Shown here: positions 1 to 8,364 of the stretch, in pieces
How the letters are laid out: each line of letters begins with the position of its first letter
Position numbering within the stretch: position 1 is the stretch's first letter
Assembly (NCBI GenBank): GCA_021405325.1
Contig: QWII01000073.1
Location: 1 to 64,000 of the forward strand
DNA length: 64,000 bases
Direction of reading: 5' to 3'
Source: Caldilinea sp. CFX5
GTDB lineage: Bacteria > Chloroflexota > Anaerolineae > Caldilineales > Caldilineaceae
Program-made: the position numbers and the translations under genes
The notes under the pieces: model-generated
Database searches by the model: none
What the model was told of the DNA's origin: nothing
What the model saw: the letters and a program-made list of their open reading frames with translations, nothing else

Positions 1-15
1 GCGGTAATTTGTGAA

Positions 16-55
16 CTCATCGTAGGGGCACGATATATCGTGCCCCTACGATGAG
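16..55. repeat. 40-nt perfect palindrome
   Basis: Bases 16-35 are the exact reverse complement of 36-55. The core is GGGGCACGATA/TATCGTGCCCC. A related hairpin with the same GGGGCACGA core lies just upstream of hsdM (2089-2126), so the methylase gene is flanked by relatives of this element. The function is unknown: it could be a REP-like or miniature mobile element. Confidence 0.85.
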
Positions 56-130
56 GCATGATATATTGTGGCCGTCACGATCCGCGTTTGCGTTTTTTGC
101 GCCATTCGGCGTTGAATTCGTTGTCGGGGG

Positions 131-307
131 GTAGCGTGCGCGGCACTGACCAAGACCGCTTTGTCGATTCTACGGGCTTCTGGTCAGTGCCGCGCACGCG
201 GGTCAGTCACCGCTGCGCTCCCCGCCTGTCGCGCACCACCGCGTGCGCGGCACTGACCAGCCGATTGACGTGTTGAGCGAGTGGTCTTGGTCAGTGCCAC
301 GCACGCT
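131..307. repeat. Double-hairpin repeat, copy 1
   Basis: A 177-bp unit holding two hairpins, about 133-201 and 241-306. All arms are variants of GCGTGCGCGGCACTGACCA and its complement. The unit recurs at 379-554 with a few substitutions and one deleted base. It contains no credible coding sequence; the small open frames through it are by-products of its GC-rich palindromes. Confidence 0.85.
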
Positions 308-378
308 AGTGCTGCCTGCACACGTGGGTCGTTCATCTCTACCCTTCTTCTGTGCCGCTCCGCTGTCTAGCGTCGGCG

Positions 379-554
379 GTAGCGTGCGTGGCACTGACCA
401 AGACCACTTTGTCGATCCTACGGGCTTCTGGTCAGTGCCGCGCACGCGGGTCAGTCACCGCTGCGCTCCCCCCTGTCGCGCACCACCGCGTGCGCGGCAC
501 TGACCAGCCGATTGGCGTGTTGAGCGAGGGGTCTTGGTCAGTGCCACGCACGCT
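379..554. repeat. Double-hairpin repeat, copy 2
   Basis: Second copy of the 131-307 unit, again two hairpins with GCGTGCGYGGCACTGACCA arms. Its last bases overlap the hsdM stop codon (553-555 on the minus strand), so the end of the methylase gene is written in repeat sequence. The gene-free stretch 1-552 holds this pair of repeats, the 16-55 palindrome and no recognisable gene. Confidence 0.85.
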
Positions 555-2070
555 ACCACTCCCCTACGATGAGGTGGCGGAGGGTCTTGAGATCGGCCTG
601 GATTTCGGCTTCGAGGGCTTCGAGTTCGGCCAGGATGATGGCGGGCGGGTCGTATTGGACTTCGTCGTAAACAATCTCCTTGTAGCGATTGATGCTCAGG
701 TCATAGTCGTTGGCGGCGATCTCGGCTTTGGGCGCCAGGAACGATTGGGCGGTGCGCGGGCGGGTCGCCTCGGCGGGACGGTTGCGCCAGCGGGCCAGGA
801 TGTCGGGCAGGTTGTTCTGTTCATGTTTGCCGGCGTCGAGGGGCGTGCGCTTGTCGTCGAGCGAATAGCCGTCGGCCTGCATATCATAGAACCAGACCTG
901 ATCGGTGCCGCCGCTGTTGGTCTTGGTGAAAAAGAGAATGGCGGTCGAAACGCCGGCATAGGGCTTAAAGACGCCGGAGGGCATGGAAACAATGGCGTCC
1001 AGCTTCTGCTCCTCCACCAGCAGGCGGCGCAAGGTCTTGTGCGCATTGCTGGAACCAAAGAGGACGCCATCGGGCACAATCACCGCCGCTCGGCCCCCAG
1101 GTTTGAGCAGCCGTAAAAAGAGCGCCACAAAGAGCAACTCGGTCTTCTTGGTCTTGACCATCGTCAGCAGATCTTTGGCTGTACTCTCATAGTCGAGCGA
1201 ACCGGCAAAGGGCGGATTCGCCAGCAACAGGGTAAATTGCTCTTCTACGCCGCCGTGGTCTTCCGAAAGGCTGTCCCGGTTGGCAATGTCGGGCTGCTCC
1301 ACGCCATGCAGCAACATATTCATTGTCGCTACCCGCAACATGGTCGAGTCAAAGTCAAAGCCGTGAAACATGGGGCCGTTAAAGCGGGCGCGTAGCCGGT
1401 CGTCGCCATAGATGTCACGGCGCTGGTGTTCGTTGAGATATTCGGCGGCGGCCACCAGAAAACCGGCGGTGCCACAGGCCGGGTCGCAAATCTCATCCTG
1501 CGGCGTCGGCGCCACCATCTCGACCATCAGCTTGATAATGTGGCGCGGCGTGCGAAATTGCCCATTCTGCCCGGCCTGCGCCAGCTTACTCAACATATAC
1601 TCATAGAGATCGCCCTTGGTGTCCCGATCCTCCATCGGGATGCGGTCGATCATCTCGACCACCTTGGCCAGCAACCCGGCCTTTTCCGGCGGCAGGGTAA
1701 AGCGGGCGTCCTTCATGTGGACGGCAAAGGCGCTCTTCTCCGGCCCCAAACTCTTGACAAAGGGAAAGACCGCGCCGGTGATGAGATCATACATCGCCCG
1801 CGCTTCCCGATGTTTGAAGCGCGACCAGCGCAGATCGTCGTAGGGGATTGGCGGCGCGCTGGGATAGAGGCCGGGCGGGAAGATCGGATTGATCATAGGT
1901 TGTTGAAAGCGGTTGGCCCTGGCCTCGTCGCGCGTGTGGATTTCGTCAAGCCGCTTGATAAACAGCAGGTAGGTGACCTGCTCGATCACCTCTAATGAGT
2001 TGGAGATGCCGCCGGTCCAAAAGGCATCCCAGACCCGGTCAACTTGCGAACGGATTTCGCCGGTGAGCAT
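553..2070 (-). CDS. hsdM: Type I restriction-modification N6-adenine DNA methylase (HsdM)
   Basis: This is the modification subunit of a type I restriction-modification system; with HsdS it would methylate adenine in a bipartite target using SAM. The 505-residue product has the HsdM N-terminal helical domain (about residues 1-140, with EVIEQVTYLLFIKRLDE). The gamma-class methylase core follows, with motif I DPACGTAGFL and motif IV LLANPPFAGS. I chose the ATG at 2070 because AAGAGGAA lies about 8 nt upstream; a longer frame to 2295 would read through the 2089-2126 hairpin and has no family-like sequence. No hsdS or hsdR is visible: downstream there is only repeat DNA to the window edge. Either the rest lies beyond the window or this is an orphan methylase. 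Confidence 0.93.
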   Translation of the reverse strand: MLTGEIRSQVDRVWDAFWTGGISNSLEVIEQVTYLLFIKRLDEIHTRDEARANRFQQPMINPIFPPGLYPSAPPIPYDDLRWSRFKHREARAMYDLITGAVFPFVKSLGPEKSAFAVHMKDARFTLPPEKAGLLAKVVEMIDRIPMEDRDTKGDLYEYMLSKLAQAGQNGQFRTPRHIIKLMVEMVAPTPQDEICDPACGTAGFLVAAAEYLNEHQRRDIYGDDRLRARFNGPMFHGFDFDSTMLRVATMNMLLHGVEQPDIANRDSLSEDHGGVEEQFTLLLANPPFAGSLDYESTAKDLLTMVKTKKTELLFVALFLRLLKPGGRAAVIVPDGVLFGSSNAHKTLRRLLVEEQKLDAIVSMPSGVFKPYAGVSTAILFFTKTNSGGTDQVWFYDMQADGYSLDDKRTPLDAGKHEQNNLPDILARWRNRPAEATRPRTAQSFLAPKAEIAANDYDLSINRYKEIVYDEVQYDPPAIILAELEALEAEIQADLKTLRHLIVGEW

Positions 2071-2088
2071 CAGTGCATTCCTCTTTGC

Positions 2089-2126
2089 GCCTCGTCGGGG
2101 CACGATAGTTCGTGCCCCGACGAGGC
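2089..2126. repeat. Hairpin upstream of hsdM
   Basis: Two 17-nt arms (2089-2105 and 2110-2126) are perfect complements around a 4-nt loop. The core GGGGCACGA matches the 16-55 palindrome. It lies 18 nt before the hsdM start codon and would fall in the leader of that mRNA. The rest of 2127-2486 shows no gene or other feature I can support. Confidence 0.75.
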
Positions 2127-2486
2127 GTGATGTTAACTGTTGGATTACGAGCAGTTTAATACAGGAGGGTAAGGCTGTCAAGGGTGGCGGCGATCGCGGG
2201 TGCTTGCGGTCTGCTGTCAGCGTATGGTCAGGGGAAGAGCAACCCCCTCTTCGCCCAAGTGCAAGACCCCGCCGACCAGGCCAAAGACTGTACAATGAAC
2301 AGTAGGCGCTTTTGCTGAAAAAGTGCCCCTGTTCGTTCCAACCCGTGGTAACTTTCTTGCATTTGACAACCTTCTGTTAGGGCGATTGGGCTGGATTTTG
2401 GTAAACTGTATGCTTGTGTTTCGGAACAGTCTGTTTTGGGCAACGCGACTACGCCAACGGCGCAGCCGCCGTTGCATGGAGTTGGC

Positions 2487-3239
2487 ATGATTTTTGGCAA
2501 AACTGTTACGGTGGAGCGTGTGCAAGTGCCGCTCTGTCGGCTACATCCGGCGTTGGAAGGATTTAAGATTGTTCAATTGAGCGATCTCCATTTTCTGCCC
2601 CATACCCCCTTATCCGTCATTGCTCGCGCCGCCGAGCGCGCTTGTGAACTCAAACCGGATCTTGTTGTGTTGACCGGTGATTTTGTGACCCATGAAGCGG
2701 ATACCATCTTTGGTTTGAGCGATCTGCTTGGTTCGCTCGATGCGCGTTATGGCGTCTTCGCCGTTTTGGGCAATCATGATGTACGCTCCGGCAAGGCGCT
2801 CATCGGGAAAGCAATTGAGGAGACGGGCGTCCTCCTGCTGCAAAATGAAGGCATTACCTTTGATGTGGGTCGCGGTCAGTTGACCCTGGCCGGCGTCGAT
2901 GATTGCCTCTGGGGCCAGCCGGATCTCAATGCCGCCCTGGCCCAACGTCCCGCTGACGCCACCACCATTCTCTTGGCTCACGAACCGGATGTCATCGACT
3001 GCTTTAGCCGGGATGGTCGCGTTGATCTCCAACTCTCCGGTCACACCCACGGCGGCCAGGTGCGCCTGCCCGTTTTCGGCACGCCCGTCCTGCCCAAACT
3101 CGGCCAGAAATATGTCCATGGCCTTCACCGTGTCAACCAGAGCTGGCTCTACACCAACCGCGGCGTCGGCATGGTCAGCCTGCCCATCCGCTTCAACTGC
3201 CCGCCGGAGGTGACGGAGTTGGTGTTGTGTAAGGCGTAG
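2487..3239 (+). CDS. Metallophosphoesterase (YaeI/YkuE-like)
   Basis: A calcineurin-like two-metal phosphoesterase of 250 residues. The metal-binding motifs appear in the family order: QLSDLHF (about residue 32), LTGDF, LGNHD, then GHTHGGQ near residue 180. Family members such as YkuE and YaeI hydrolyse phosphate mono- or diesters, often at the membrane; the substrate here is unknown. No signal peptide or membrane segment is evident. I prefer the ATG at 2487 with GGAG about 6 nt upstream; a TTG at 2436 in the same frame would add 17 unconserved residues. It converges on the amidohydrolase, with the tandem-octamer hairpin at 3241-3309 between them. Confidence 0.88.
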   Translation: MIFGKTVTVERVQVPLCRLHPALEGFKIVQLSDLHFLPHTPLSVIARAAERACELKPDLVVLTGDFVTHEADTIFGLSDLLGSLDARYGVFAVLGNHDVRSGKALIGKAIEETGVLLLQNEGITFDVGRGQLTLAGVDDCLWGQPDLNAALAQRPADATTILLAHEPDVIDCFSRDGRVDLQLSGHTHGGQVRLPVFGTPVLPKLGQKYVHGLHRVNQSWLYTNRGVGMVSLPIRFNCPPEVTELVLCKA

Positions 3240-3240
3240 A

Positions 3241-3309
3241 TAGGTAGACAGGAAGATACGTCCTATTTACCTGTCTACCTGTCTACCTGTCTACCTATCT
3301 ACCTGTCTT
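3241..3309. repeat. Tandem CCTGTCTA octamers forming a hairpin
   Basis: From 3270 there are three exact copies of CCTGTCTA, one variant and a partial copy. The left arm at 3241-3252 is complementary (TAGGTAGACAGG). It sits between two convergent genes and may act as a bidirectional terminator, although no clean T-run is seen. The same octamer makes the nine-copy array at 35745-35816. Confidence 0.75.
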
Positions 3310-4694
3310 TACCCGCGCGGCGGCTGCACAAACCGACCGGTTCCTGCCGGGGCGACGATCTGGTTGTTTTCGTAGACAATGATGCCGTTGACGATGGTGG
3401 TATCGACCTGGCCCTGGCGGGGGCGGCCGTGGTAGAGCCGTTCGGTGACTTTGGACTTGGTGAACCAACGGCTGCTGTCGATGACGCCGCTCTCGCTGGG
3501 GTCATAAATTAACACATCGGCGTCGGCGCCGGGTTGGATCGTGCCTTTGCGGGGGTAGAGACGGAAGAGGCGCGCCGGTTCGCTACAGACAAATTGAACG
3601 GCCTGTTCCAGCGTCAGGTGGCCGTGGGTGAGCGCTTCGGTCATGACAAAGGGAACTAACCCTTCAACGCCGGGGGCGCCAATGGCCGATTGCCAGATGT
3701 TGCTCAAGCCCCGCTCCTTTTCGGCCAGGGTGAAGGGACTGTGGTCGGTGGTGATGGCGGCGAGTGAACCATCCTGCAAGCCTAGCCAGAGCGCGTCCTG
3801 GTCGGCGAGGGTGCGCAGGGGTGGTTTGATCATGGCAAAGGGACCATGGTCCAGCATCTCTTTTTCACTGAAGAGCAGGTAGTGGGGACAGGTTTCGCCG
3901 CTCATGGGCAGGCCGTTGCGCTGGGCCGCTTGTAAAACACGCAGCGCATCGGCGCACGAGACATGGGCAATGTGGATGTGCGTGCGCACGGCCTGGCAAA
4001 GTACCCCCAACTGCGCGACACTCATCGCCTCCACCACTGGCGGTCGGCTGGCGAGGTAAGCCGCCGCATCTTGCCCGCCGGTCTGTTTGACCCGCCCTTC
4101 AAAGAGTTGAATTAATGACTCATTTTCGGCGTGAACAGAGGTCAGCAAGCCAGTTTCCTTGATCAGCTCCAAGGCTGTATAGATGTCACCTTCATTTTGA
4201 ATACAGATGCCAAGGAACTCATCTTCACGCCCCTTGGGCACGGCATGGGTGAAAATCTTAAAACCACAAGCGCCGGCGTCCGCCATGCCCAAAATTTCGG
4301 CATGATCCAACAAGCCCGGCGCGCCATAGAGGCCGAAGTTCACATACGCCTGGGAAAGCCCCAGCGCCTTGCGCGCTTCCAAAATATCACGCCGCGCGCA
4401 ACCGGGGGTGCTAATCGGCATTTCCAAAATGGTGGTGACGCCACCGGCGGCCGCGGCCTGTGTTTCCGTCACAAAGGTGCCGCGATTGGGGTGGGCCGGC
4501 GCCCGCACATGAAAGTGGATGTCGATGACGCCGGGGAGGATTAACTTGCCCTCGGCGTTGATTTCCCGCTGAGCGGCGCCCAAGCCGCCATTGCGCGCCA
4601 CAATCGCGATCTTGTCGCCCTCAATGCCCACGTCGGCCGTAAAGCTGCCTAACTCCGTAACGACCGTGCCGCCTTTGATTGCAATGTCCAGCAT
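3309..4694 (-). CDS. Cyclic amidohydrolase (dihydroorotase/allantoinase-like)
   Basis: A TIM-barrel metal-dependent hydrolase of about 461 residues that would open or close a cyclic amide such as dihydroorotate, allantoin or a hydantoin. The metal motifs are visible in order: DIHFHVR near residue 60, GFKIF (candidate carbamylated lysine) near 145, SVHAEN, HIAHVSC and TTDHSPF. The composite beta-sandwich of the superfamily is made by the two ends. Substrate cannot be fixed from sequence; no other pyrimidine or allantoin genes are adjacent. The second ATG (4694) has AGGGGG at a spacing of 6 nt, whereas the first ATG (4700) abuts that motif directly. It starts 18 nt after the stop of the upstream membrane-protein gene, so the two are probably co-transcribed. 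Confidence 0.88.
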   Translation of the reverse strand: MLDIAIKGGTVVTELGSFTADVGIEGDKIAIVARNGGLGAAQREINAEGKLILPGVIDIHFHVRAPAHPNRGTFVTETQAAAAGGVTTILEMPISTPGCARRDILEARKALGLSQAYVNFGLYGAPGLLDHAEILGMADAGACGFKIFTHAVPKGREDEFLGICIQNEGDIYTALELIKETGLLTSVHAENESLIQLFEGRVKQTGGQDAAAYLASRPPVVEAMSVAQLGVLCQAVRTHIHIAHVSCADALRVLQAAQRNGLPMSGETCPHYLLFSEKEMLDHGPFAMIKPPLRTLADQDALWLGLQDGSLAAITTDHSPFTLAEKERGLSNIWQSAIGAPGVEGLVPFVMTEALTHGHLTLEQAVQFVCSEPARLFRLYPRKGTIQPGADADVLIYDPSESGVIDSSRWFTKSKVTERLYHGRPRQGQVDTTIVNGIIVYENNQIVAPAGTGRFVQPPRG

Positions 4695-4712
4695 TGACAT
4701 CCCCCTATCTTT

Positions 4713-6989
4713 CTACTGCAACGTGAGTAACGGTATCAATTCAGTCGGCCCATTCGGCCCGGCAACCGGCGCCACTTGTCCGCTCTGGCTGTGGTAAATT
4801 TTGAGAATCACTTGCTGGGCATCCGTAGGGAGCGTTACCCCGATTTGGTCACGGTAGCCGGGCAGCCGCGCCGGTCGATCATCCAGTTGAGCGACAACTT
4901 GTCCGCTGCTGTTGAGCGCCTGAACGGAAAAGCGCCACTCGGCGGCCGGCCTGCTTTGCCAGGTCAAATCCAACAACAAGTAGTCAGCGCGACCGCCGGG
5001 ACGCAAAGTGTAACCAGTTAGAACAGCGGCATCGCCAAATGCACTTGGCGTTGTTGCCGATGGTAACGGCGGCCTTTGGGTGGCTGCTATGTATTCTACA
5101 ATGCGTTGACTGCCGAGCCAAAGTTGACGTCCCCGGTAGCCATGTTGATCCAGCCAGCGTTCCGTGGTGGCGTTCGGGTCATCCTCCACCGTTTCTTGCA
5201 TAACCAGCCAGATGCGCTTGTAGGGTATGAGCCAACGGGCCAGTTGTTCATCGAGTGACAGCACCCCACTATTGCGCGCCCAAGCGATATAGGGCAGCGC
5301 GCCGGCGCCCCGATTCATCCAGAAGCGTTGGCGTCCCTGTTGGTCAGTGGCCGTAGTCATATCAAGGACGACGACATCGCCGACTGCCTTGCTCATGCGT
5401 AAGTAATCCAGCACGGCTTGATTAGCAGTGGGATTGGCGCTGCTCTCCTGCCAGCGTGGATCGGCGGCGGCCAGGTAGACGGTCAAGAGCGCAAAGAGAA
5501 GCGCAAGACACACTCCGACGACCCACCAGTTGCGCTCCGGTTGTTGGTGTCGCGCTCGCCGGCTGCCTACCACCCAAACGATGACAAGGGTGATACCAAC
5601 AAGTACAAAACCAGCAGTAAAGGGCCAGGGCTGTTGCCGGAAGGTGGGTTGCCACCAGGCGGGATCAAGCCAGGCGCTGTCAAAGAAAGCGCGCCAGTAG
5701 GTCCATAGGGGAGCGTGCCGTGGCGACCAGACCAGTTGCGCGAAGGTGACACCGGCCTTCATCTGCGCCGCTTCCAACCACTCGAAGTTGAGCAAGACCC
5801 CCGGTAACTGCACCAAAATTGAGAGCAATAAACAACCACTCATCCACCAGCGTGCTACGCCTTGCCTTGTACGCAGGCGATCGAGCGCCGGTAGACACAA
5901 CAGGAGTAAAGCCGGCGTGGTCATCACCAACAGCCGTGGCCCCCAGGTGCGACCGCCTGTCCAGTCGTACCACTTCGCATAGAAGAGCAGTGTGAGCAGA
6001 AAGAGGGTGGCGGCTAAGGCGTACTCATCAAAATGCCCCGTGGCGCGCCATGTGGATAGTCCCCAAAAGAGCAGCAACATAACCGGCATATACCAGAGGA
6101 ACCCTTTGCCGGGACTGACCAGCAAACCGGTCAGACCGGTCAGGAGCGGCGTGCTAAAGGTTTCAAAGGACGCCTGCGGAAAGGTAAGCCAGGTGTGGAA
6201 GCGCGTGTAGTTGTAGAGCAAGGTTGCCAGCACGGCCCCCCCTAGCGGCAAGCCAAGCGCGATGACGGCTTGATAAGTCAACACACGGCGCGGTTGTGTT
6301 GTGCGTTGTAACCGGGCGGTGCGCAGCAGGTAGGCCAGAAACGGCGGAATCAAGATGGCGTTGGCGGAACGGGCCAGCACGAGGAGCGCCAGTCCACAAC
6401 TTGCCCAAAGCAGCGGCCTCATCGCGGCCCATTTGTTTGCCGGCGCCGCTTGCCGCCGATATTGAAAGACGCCCAGCAACGCGAGACACAACCCCAGCGC
6501 CGCTAGTGGTTCACTAAAGAGTGTGCGCGCATAGGGCCAAAGGGGCGTCGCCAGGCCCAACGCCAGCGCCCCCAATGCCGCCGTCGTCGTCGAAAAATTG
6601 AAGGTGATCACCACCCGGTAAAATAAATAGACCATTATAGCGGTGAGGAACGCATTGGTCAACAGCGCCAGTTGGATCGCGCCTAGATGCGGCCAGAGCC
6701 GGTTGAGCGCAAACAATGGTAACGCCGCCAGCGCAATGCCAATCCCCTTTTTGGAGTAGAGGTTGCCGTCAACGCCGGGCGCATTTTGGGGTGGTGTGCG
6801 CGCTTGATCCCAGGCCATCTGGTTGGTGCGCCACTGCTGTTCGAATAACAATGACTCCGTAACCGTAAGCGTAGCGAGTTCATCAATGCTGTGGGTGACG
6901 CCGGCGTAGGTGAAGAGATAGATGGTCAACAACAAGAGGCTGATCCATCGTGCCGGCAACATCCCCAGTCGGTTGAGCAGATTGGTCAT
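4713..6989 (-). CDS. Multi-pass membrane protein, GT-C glycosyltransferase-like
   Basis: A 758-residue protein with roughly 11-13 predicted hydrophobic segments in its first 500 residues and a soluble C-terminal region of about 230 residues. The first extracytoplasmic loop carries HSIDELATL, with acidic residues placed like the catalytic or metal site of GT-C enzymes that use polyprenyl-phosphate sugars. A later LYSKKGIG segment resembles the YSKYG motif of related actinobacterial and Chloroflexi proteins. The likely role is transfer of a sugar onto a lipid, glycan or protein outside the membrane, but acceptor and donor are unknown. No Shine-Dalgarno sequence is obvious at the chosen ATG. It leads directly into the amidohydrolase gene. 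Confidence 0.7.
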   Translation of the reverse strand: MTNLLNRLGMLPARWISLLLLTIYLFTYAGVTHSIDELATLTVTESLLFEQQWRTNQMAWDQARTPPQNAPGVDGNLYSKKGIGIALAALPLFALNRLWPHLGAIQLALLTNAFLTAIMVYLFYRVVITFNFSTTTAALGALALGLATPLWPYARTLFSEPLAALGLCLALLGVFQYRRQAAPANKWAAMRPLLWASCGLALLVLARSANAILIPPFLAYLLRTARLQRTTQPRRVLTYQAVIALGLPLGGAVLATLLYNYTRFHTWLTFPQASFETFSTPLLTGLTGLLVSPGKGFLWYMPVMLLLFWGLSTWRATGHFDEYALAATLFLLTLLFYAKWYDWTGGRTWGPRLLVMTTPALLLLCLPALDRLRTRQGVARWWMSGCLLLSILVQLPGVLLNFEWLEAAQMKAGVTFAQLVWSPRHAPLWTYWRAFFDSAWLDPAWWQPTFRQQPWPFTAGFVLVGITLVIVWVVGSRRARHQQPERNWWVVGVCLALLFALLTVYLAAADPRWQESSANPTANQAVLDYLRMSKAVGDVVVLDMTTATDQQGRQRFWMNRGAGALPYIAWARNSGVLSLDEQLARWLIPYKRIWLVMQETVEDDPNATTERWLDQHGYRGRQLWLGSQRIVEYIAATQRPPLPSATTPSAFGDAAVLTGYTLRPGGRADYLLLDLTWQSRPAAEWRFSVQALNSSGQVVAQLDDRPARLPGYRDQIGVTLPTDAQQVILKIYHSQSGQVAPVAGPNGPTELIPLLTLQ

Positions 6990-7039
6990 GATGAGGATTG
7001 GGGTACGCTCTTTCTAGGTCAATCGTAACGACTATGCCT

Positions 7040-7105
7040 GCCCGCGCCGCGCCAGTCCGTGACTGACGGGTTTGGATACTAGTCACGGACTGGCGCGGCG
7101 CGGGC
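7040..7105. terminator. 25-bp perfect stem-loop between co-directed genes
   Basis: Arms 7040-7064 and 7081-7105 are exact complements, very GC-rich, with a 16-nt loop. It lies just downstream of the minus-strand methyltransferase stop (7119) and before the membrane-protein gene. No T-run follows on either strand, so it may stabilise a 3' end or be a repeat element and not an intrinsic terminator. Confidence 0.6.
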
Positions 7106-7118
7106 TTGGTGGTAACGT

Positions 7119-7937
7119 TCAATCAAAGCGCAACGGTCGCATACGCACTACCAACACCGGCGGGATTTCACTAAAGTTGCCGTTCCAGCCCAACGGGTTG
7201 CGACCGGCTGGCGTCTCTGGCGAGAAAGCGCGTTCTGCCAGCGCATCGACCACAAAGCCGGCGGCAAAACCGGCGCCAAGCAACTGGTGCAAAGGCCGGT
7301 CAAAATAGAGTTGCGGCTGCGGCTGCCCGACAATCGCCAGCCCATGCGCCGTGGTTGGCGTCATATAGCCACGCACTTTGACCGAGTAGGTGGTGACAAT
7401 CTCCCCCTCGCGATCTTCCATTTCGGCCACATGGATGGCTTTGGCCTGATTGAAACAAGGGTGGCTGATGGCAAAGACAAAGCGCCCCTTGGGTTTGAGC
7501 AGTCGCGCCAGCGCCCGCATGAGCGGATCGATCGCCGCCATATCCATGAGCGCCATATTGCAGATCGCGGCGTCGAATTGACCTTCGCCTAGACCAAGGA
7601 GCGCGGTTTCGTCAGTGGCGTCCAGGGCGTGATACGTGATACGTGCTGCGTGTTCCGTGGTGTAACGGGCCGCGTGGTCGATCATGCTTTGGGCAAAATC
7701 AAAGGCCACCACCTCGGCGCCGAGAGCAGCCAGACGGCGAGCGTAGAGACCATTACCGCACGCGACATCGAGAATGCGCTCACCGGGTTGCAGCGCCAGC
7801 AATTGACTCACCGCCGGCCAGATGAGCTGATTGACAAAGTCGTTCCCGGTGTCGCCCATGCGCTTGTCCCAATAGGCGGCGTTGGCGTTCCAGGCGGCTT
7901 GGGTTTCGGCATTGGCTTGTGTAATCGTTATACTCAT
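7119..7937 (-). CDS. Class I SAM-dependent methyltransferase
   Basis: A 272-residue Rossmann-fold methyltransferase. Motif I LDVACGNGLYARRL is at about residues 58-71, followed by EVVAFDFAQSM (motif II acidic residue), a central CNMALMDM segment and KPKGRFVFAISHPCF. The sequence fits the small-molecule methyltransferase type (Methyltransf_11/25); the substrate is not inferable. The nearest gene upstream is divergent (the Phd-like antitoxin), so it has its own promoter somewhere in 7938-8071, which I could not assign. Confidence 0.85.
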   Translation of the reverse strand: MSITITQANAETQAAWNANAAYWDKRMGDTGNDFVNQLIWPAVSQLLALQPGERILDVACGNGLYARRLAALGAEVVAFDFAQSMIDHAARYTTEHAARITYHALDATDETALLGLGEGQFDAAICNMALMDMAAIDPLMRALARLLKPKGRFVFAISHPCFNQAKAIHVAEMEDREGEIVTTYSVKVRGYMTPTTAHGLAIVGQPQPQLYFDRPLHQLLGAGFAAGFVVDALAERAFSPETPAGRNPLGWNGNFSEIPPVLVVRMRPLRFD

Positions 7938-8003
7938 AATTCGAGCGACTTTCGTGTGGAATCGAGTAACATGAACAGTAACAAAATTGTAATATCTAGT
8001 TGG

Positions 8004-8032
8004 TTGACACTCATAGCCATGTTTGCTAAAAT
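8004..8032 (+). promoter_or_regulatory. Sigma70-type promoter for the phd/methyltransferase unit
   Basis: A perfect -35 TTGACA (8004-8009) is followed, after a 17-nt spacer, by TAAAAT (8027-8032). Transcription would start near 8039, about 33 nt before the antitoxin ATG. This is among the clearest promoters in the window. Confidence 0.8.
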
Positions 8033-8047
8033 AGCTACATTAGCTAC
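8032..8047 (+). promoter_or_regulatory. Direct repeat TAGCTAC, candidate operator
   Basis: TAGCTAC occurs at 8032-8038 and again at 8041-8047, overlapping the -10 element and the expected transcription start. Phd/YefM antitoxins commonly repress their own promoters by binding short repeats here, so this is a reasonable but untested operator. Confidence 0.45.
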
Positions 8048-8071
8048 TTTGGCATTTCTTGAGAAGGTATT

Positions 8072-8323
8072 ATGAATACAAAAACAATTTCATCAACACA
8101 GGCCCAAAATAATTTTGGGCGTATTCTTGATGACATAACGCAAAATAATACAAGATATGTTGTGAAACGCCGCGATGCTCCCCAAGTAATTCTGTTAAGT
8201 GTGTCCGATTTTCAAGCTTTACTTTCTAACCAAAGCGAACAGGATAAATTAGGCAAGATTATTCGTGAACTCAGGCCGGAATATCATCTTGGTGAAACAG
8301 TTGATCAAGATTCGATTCGTTAA
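8072..8323 (+). CDS. Phd/YefM-family antitoxin, no toxin gene adjacent
   Basis: An 83-residue protein beginning with the classic Phd/YefM pattern: SSTQAQNNFGRILDDI (DNA-binding N-terminal fold), then RYVVKRRDAPQVILLSVSDF, and a polar C-terminal tail that in relatives wraps the toxin. GAGAAGG lies 6 nt before the ATG. No Doc, YoeB or PIN toxin follows: the next gene is a DNA methyltransferase 41 nt downstream on the same strand. The gene and its neighbours to 10127 are AT-rich compared with flanking DNA, which suggests acquisition by transfer. It may be an orphan antitoxin, or a repressor controlling the restriction-modification genes. Confidence 0.85.
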   Translation: MNTKTISSTQAQNNFGRILDDITQNNTRYVVKRRDAPQVILLSVSDFQALLSNQSEQDKLGKIIRELRPEYHLGETVDQDSIR

Positions 8324-8364
8324 GTGAAACTCGTTAAGTGAAAATGATTAGTGCTATTTGAGGA

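Noticed and set aside
131..554. Possible CRISPR array
   Set aside because: Only two long units, each made of inverted pairs, with no regular 25-40 nt spacers and no cas genes nearby.
352..1116. 254-codon plus-strand frame
   Set aside because: Starts in the hairpin repeats and continues antisense to hsdM; no family similarity.
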